In this document: piece by piece, positions 62,798 to 64,000 of the stretch
How the letters are laid out: each line of letters begins with the position of its first letter
Numbering within the stretch: position 1 is the stretch's first letter
From: Alkalibacterium kapii
Lineage (GTDB): Bacteria; Bacillota; Bacilli; Lactobacillales; Carnobacteriaceae_A
Reading direction: 5' to 3'
Assembly: GCF_007988865.1 (NCBI RefSeq)
Contig: NZ_BJUY01000008.1
Coordinates: 1 to 64,000, forward strand
Length of the DNA stretch: 64,000 nucleotides
The notes under the pieces: model-generated
What the model was told of the DNA's origin: nothing
Database searches by the model: none
Seen by the model: the letters and a program-made list of their open reading frames with translations, nothing else
Made by a program: the position numbers and the translations under genes

Positions 62798-63691
62798 TTA
62801 TTCTACGACGCCTTCGGTCCACTCTGATACTTTGTCCTGGTTATTTTCGATCCAGTTTTCAGCAGCATCTTCAGGATCGGCACCGTCTTGGATTTCCAGC
62901 ATTACAGATTCCATGTCAGACGCTTCCCAGTGGAAGTTGTCTAATATCTCGTAGGCTTCAGGCATGTCATCTTTGAATCCTTCACGAACGAATGTGTCGA
63001 TTGTTTCTTCTCCACCAAATACTTCTTGTGGATCATCTAGATATTTCAGGTCATATGACTGGAATTTCCAGTGCGGAGACCAGCCAGTTACGACGATTTC
63101 TTCTTCATTTTCATATGCATCTTTTAGTTGAGTGACCATTGCTCCAGATGAAGAGGCTTGAATCTCCCAATCAGATAAATTATCGTAATCTTCCAAGGCC
63201 TGCTCAGCAGCTGCAACCACACCGGCACCAGCTTCGATACCTGTGATTGTCTGATCAGCTTGATCAGTCAGATCTGCAATAGAATCCACGTCCATGTATT
63301 CAGGAACGACTAAACCGATTTTAGCTCCTTCAAGGTTTGGTCCTAAACGTTCCATCTGATCTGAGTAGTTTTCGTATTGTGGTGCATGTGTCCCAGGTAA
63401 CCAGGCAGAAACCATTGCGTCTGCTTCGTCATTGGCTACTGCTTCCCACATGATGGCATTGTCTAGAGCTGTGAGTTTAACATCATAACCGACATCTTCT
63501 AAAACTTGACCGATGACGTTTGTTGAAGCAATCTCTGAGTCCCATGAAACATAAGCCAGTTCGATTTCACCACTTAGATTTCCATCTGCTGAATCGTTTG
63601 AATCACTTGAATCATCACTGCAGGCAGCTAAGAACAATGCTGAAGCTGACATGACAGTTAAACCTAATTTTTTCCACGTATTGTTAGTCAA
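62798..63691 (-). CDS. opuAC: Glycine betaine/proline-type ABC transporter substrate-binding lipoprotein
   Basis: 297 residues. Signal with lipobox LAAC (Cys24), Ser/Asp linker, then an OpuAC fold: IELAYVSWDSEIASTNVIGQ, MVSAWLPGTHAP, GIEAGAGVVAA, VTGWSPHWKF. Tryptophans in the SWD, SAWLP and GWSPHW motifs are those of the betaine-binding aromatic cage. It starts TTG behind AGGGAG (8 nt). The permease gene lies just upstream on the same strand. Betaine, carnitine or proline betaine are possible ligands. Confidence 0.9.
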   Translation of the reverse strand: MTNNTWKKLGLTVMSASALFLAACSDDSSDSNDSADGNLSGEIELAYVSWDSEIASTNVIGQVLEDVGYDVKLTALDNAIMWEAVANDEADAMVSAWLPGTHAPQYENYSDQMERLGPNLEGAKIGLVVPEYMDVDSIADLTDQADQTITGIEAGAGVVAAAEQALEDYDNLSDWEIQASSSGAMVTQLKDAYENEEEIVVTGWSPHWKFQSYDLKYLDDPQEVFGGEETIDTFVREGFKDDMPEAYEILDNFHWEASDMESVMLEIQDGADPEDAAENWIENNQDKVSEWTEGVVE

Positions 63692-63722
63692 TATAAAAAC
63701 TCCCTTTAAATTTATTTGAGTC

Positions 63723-64000
63723 TTACTCTTTGTTAAATCCTTGTAAGGTTCTGTCTAAAATAATCGCCAAGACGACCAATGCGAATCCTGCTACAAAACC
63801 AGGACCAACTTGTGCACGCTGCAAGGCATTGATGACGCGTTCACCTAAACCAGGCGCTCCGATCATTGACGCAATAACGACCATCGACAAAGCAAGCAGG
63901 ACAGTCTGGTTGATGCCAGCCATGATCGTTGCTTTAGCTAACGGTAATTCAACTTTAAAGAGTTGCTGAGAAGCTGTACTACCAAAAGATTGGGCAGCTT
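63723..64000 (-). CDS. opuAB: Glycine betaine ABC transporter permease, C-terminal part (runs off the window)
   Basis: The frame is open to the window edge: the minus strand from 64000 reads AAQSFGSTASQQLFKVELP then LAKATIMAGINQTVLLALSM, and ends AIILDRTLQGFNKE. The QxLFKVELPLAxxTIMAGINQ stretch is the conserved EAA-like loop of OpuAB/ProW permeases. Its 5' end lies outside. It is in one operon with the binding protein 31 nt downstream. Confidence 0.9.
   Translation of the reverse strand, partial: AAQSFGSTASQQLFKVELPLAKATIMAGINQTVLLALSMVVIASMIGAPGLGERVINALQRAQVGPGFVAGFALVVLAIILDRTLQGFNKE

Overview
The window is chromosomal DNA of a low-GC Gram-positive bacterium. Gene content points to the Lactobacillales, probably a halotolerant member of the Carnobacteriaceae (my inference): htrA next to rlmH, a MurNAc-6P operon, CzrA/CopY/CstR-type stress regulators, a short ProB, lipobox lipoproteins, glycine-betaine uptake, and AGGAGG ribosome binding sites with many TTG/GTG starts. 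No rRNA, tRNA, CRISPR array or complete mobile element was seen.

Layout. 0-3.1 kb: a 52-bp tandem repeat, htrA, a dense cluster of DnaA boxes, an OhrR-type regulator and rlmH. 3.2-10.9 kb: AT-rich accessory DNA with a toxin-antitoxin pair, a decayed glyoxalase copy beside the intact one, a polysaccharide deacetylase, a DUF697 membrane protein, a DbpA helicase and two chimeric RhuM genes (RhuM-nuclease and RhuM-DegV). 11-19.2 kb: single-gene units (fabV, gloB, rluF, DUF985, FAD oxidoreductase, codA with an apparent frameshift, MFS). 19.4-23.7 kb: the complete murR-murQ-murP-mupG operon for muropeptide recycling. 23.8-31.2 kb: corA, msrA, a zinc-type P-ATPase with its CzrA sensor, and an esterase/acyltransferase/zinc-ribbon membrane protein operon. 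32.4-35 kb: a persulfide-detoxification operon (rhodanese, CoA-disulfide reductase, rhodanese, CstR) with a recognisable operator. 36-39.4 kb: a decayed locus of truncated genes around an intact arcC. 39.5-50.2 kb: HD hydrolase, an Ecs-like ABC exporter, trpS, a deletion scar joining a GNAT and a SulP gene, proBA, and a YtrA-type GntR/ABC operon with three operator boxes. 50.5-50.8 kb: a second 52-bp repeat array. 50.9-58.1 kb: MATE exporter, then a four-gene group (ATP-grasp D-aspartate-ligase-like protein, two unusual MurE-like ligases, aspartate/glutamate racemase) that looks like a dedicated peptide or cell-wall branch pathway. 58.2-64 kb: copYZ without its ATPase, DUF969-DUF979-pcp, a cation/proton antiporter, and the end of a glycine-betaine transporter.

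Most interesting signals: (1) three intergenic arrays of unrelated sequence that share a 51-52 bp period with one inverted repeat per unit; (2) the ATP-grasp/MurE/MurE/racemase cluster; (3) two RhuM-headed chimeras sharing a perfect 57-bp repeat; (4) the DnaA-box cluster between htrA and rlmH. All functions are read from sequence motifs and family knowledge; no database search was possible.
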